Source of the DNA: Candidatus Aminicenantota bacterium
GTDB lineage: Bacteria; Acidobacteriota; Aminicenantia; Aminicenantales; Saccharicenantaceae
Direction: 5' to 3'
DNA length: 6,765 nt
Assembly: GCA_022867105.1 (NCBI GenBank)
Contig: JALHVH010000249.1
Location: 1-6,765, forward strand
The notes under the pieces were generated by a model. The model searched no databases. It worked only from the letters and a program-made list of their open reading frames with translations, and was not told the origin of the DNA. Below are positions 6,447 to 6,765 of this stretch, one piece after another; within the stretch, counting starts at the first letter, position 1, and each line of letters begins with the position of its first letter. The translations under genes were made by a program, and so were the position numbers.

Positions 6447-6765
6447 ATGATCAAGTCCATCTTCATCGTTCTTTTCTGCGCCGCCGCGACGGCCGCGGCC
6501 GCGGTCCCCAAGTCCGGCCCGGTCCTGAAGAAAGCGCTGGCCGATTTCTCCGACTTTTATGAAAACGCCGTCAGGGAAGCTGGGATCGCGGGGAGCTCGT
6601 TCATGCTCTACCACGACAACCGGCTCCTCCTCGAGCGATACCACGGTCTGGCGAACATCGAGAAGGATCAGCCGGTGGACAAGGACACGATCTACCACTG
6701 GGCCTCCATCACTAAAACGTTCACGGGCATCGCCGTCATGCAGCTCCGGGACCGCGGCCTCCTCA
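6447..6765 (+). CDS. Exported serine hydrolase, beta-lactamase (class C / PBP-like) family (partial, 3' end off right edge)
   Basis: Only the first 106 codons are present. Residues 1-19 form a Sec signal peptide: K3, hydrophobic I5-A14, then an Ala-rich c-region with cleavage near A19. The mature start continues into a typical family opening: AGIAGSSFMLYHDNRLLLERYHG (45-67), then WASITKTFTGIAVMQL (85-100). The SITK tetrad supplies the nucleophile S87 and general base K90 of the SxxK catalytic motif. The downstream YxN and KTG-type motifs lie outside the window. Members include esterases, D-aminopeptidases, peptidases and class C beta-lactamases, so the substrate cannot be named and antibiotic resistance should not be assumed. 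The ATG follows the oxidoreductase stop by 6 bp. A GAGG at 6439-6442 overlaps that stop (TGA 6438-6440) 4 nt before the ATG, which suggests translational coupling. Confidence 0.92.
   Translation, partial: MIKSIFIVLFCAAATAAAAVPKSGPVLKKALADFSDFYENAVREAGIAGSSFMLYHDNRLLLERYHGLANIEKDQPVDKDTIYHWASITKTFTGIAVMQLRDRGLL

Noticed and set aside
6447..6480. A possible lipoprotein signal at C11 of the serine hydrolase
   Set aside because: The residue before the cysteine is Phe (LFC), which does not fit the small residue required at that position of a lipobox. An ordinary Sec signal cleaved in the Ala-rich region fits better.
6075..6698. A 207-codon minus-strand frame spanning the oxidoreductase 3' end and the hydrolase 5' end
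   Set aside because: It is antisense to two genes with catalytic motifs and signal peptide features, and its product is Arg/Gly/Asp-rich with no recognisable family.

Overview
The window is a high-GC bacterial chromosomal segment with five protein genes, two of them cut by the window edges. No RNA gene, mobile element or CRISPR array was seen. Third codon positions are strongly G/C biased, so long but meaningless antisense open frames lie opposite the real genes. A Ser/Thr kinase fused to a COG5616-like region and TPRs, an outer-membrane-type DUF3943 protein with a secretion signal, and an exported serine hydrolase of the beta-lactamase (class C) fold suggest a Gram-negative bacterium. Acidobacteriota or Aminicenantes-like lineages fit this mix, but that placement is a weak inference from gene content.

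Layout, left to right. (1) Minus strand, 1-1990: a protein kinase, COG5616-like (TolB-N-like) and TPR fusion, running off the left edge. It is read from a near-consensus sigma70-type promoter (TTGACA, 16 bp, TATACT) with a very short leader. (2) Intergenic 1997-2217: back-to-back promoters, with several small inverted repeats in the leader of the next gene. (3) Plus strand, 2218-2811: pyrE, orotate phosphoribosyltransferase, complete and apparently monocistronic. (4) A 54-bp convergent gap. (5) Minus strand, 2866-4584: a secreted or outer-membrane DUF3943-type protein starting at TTG. (6) Intergenic 4585-4802: a second divergent promoter region. (7) Plus strand, 4803-6440: a CrtI/retinol-saturase-like FAD oxidoreductase with a twin-arginine motif at its N-terminus. 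(8) Plus strand from 6447: an exported serine hydrolase with an SxxK motif, truncated by the right edge.

How the genes relate. The oxidoreductase and serine hydrolase are 6 bp apart, the second ribosome-binding site overlaps the first stop codon, and both have export-type N-termini. They are the only clear operon and may act together outside the cytoplasm. The kinase, pyrE and the DUF3943 gene are separate transcription units with no evident shared pathway. I found no clearly new system. The least ordinary items are the Tat-like oxidoreductase paired with the hydrolase, the kinase fusion with no membrane span, and the 11-bp-phased direct repeats in two of the promoters.
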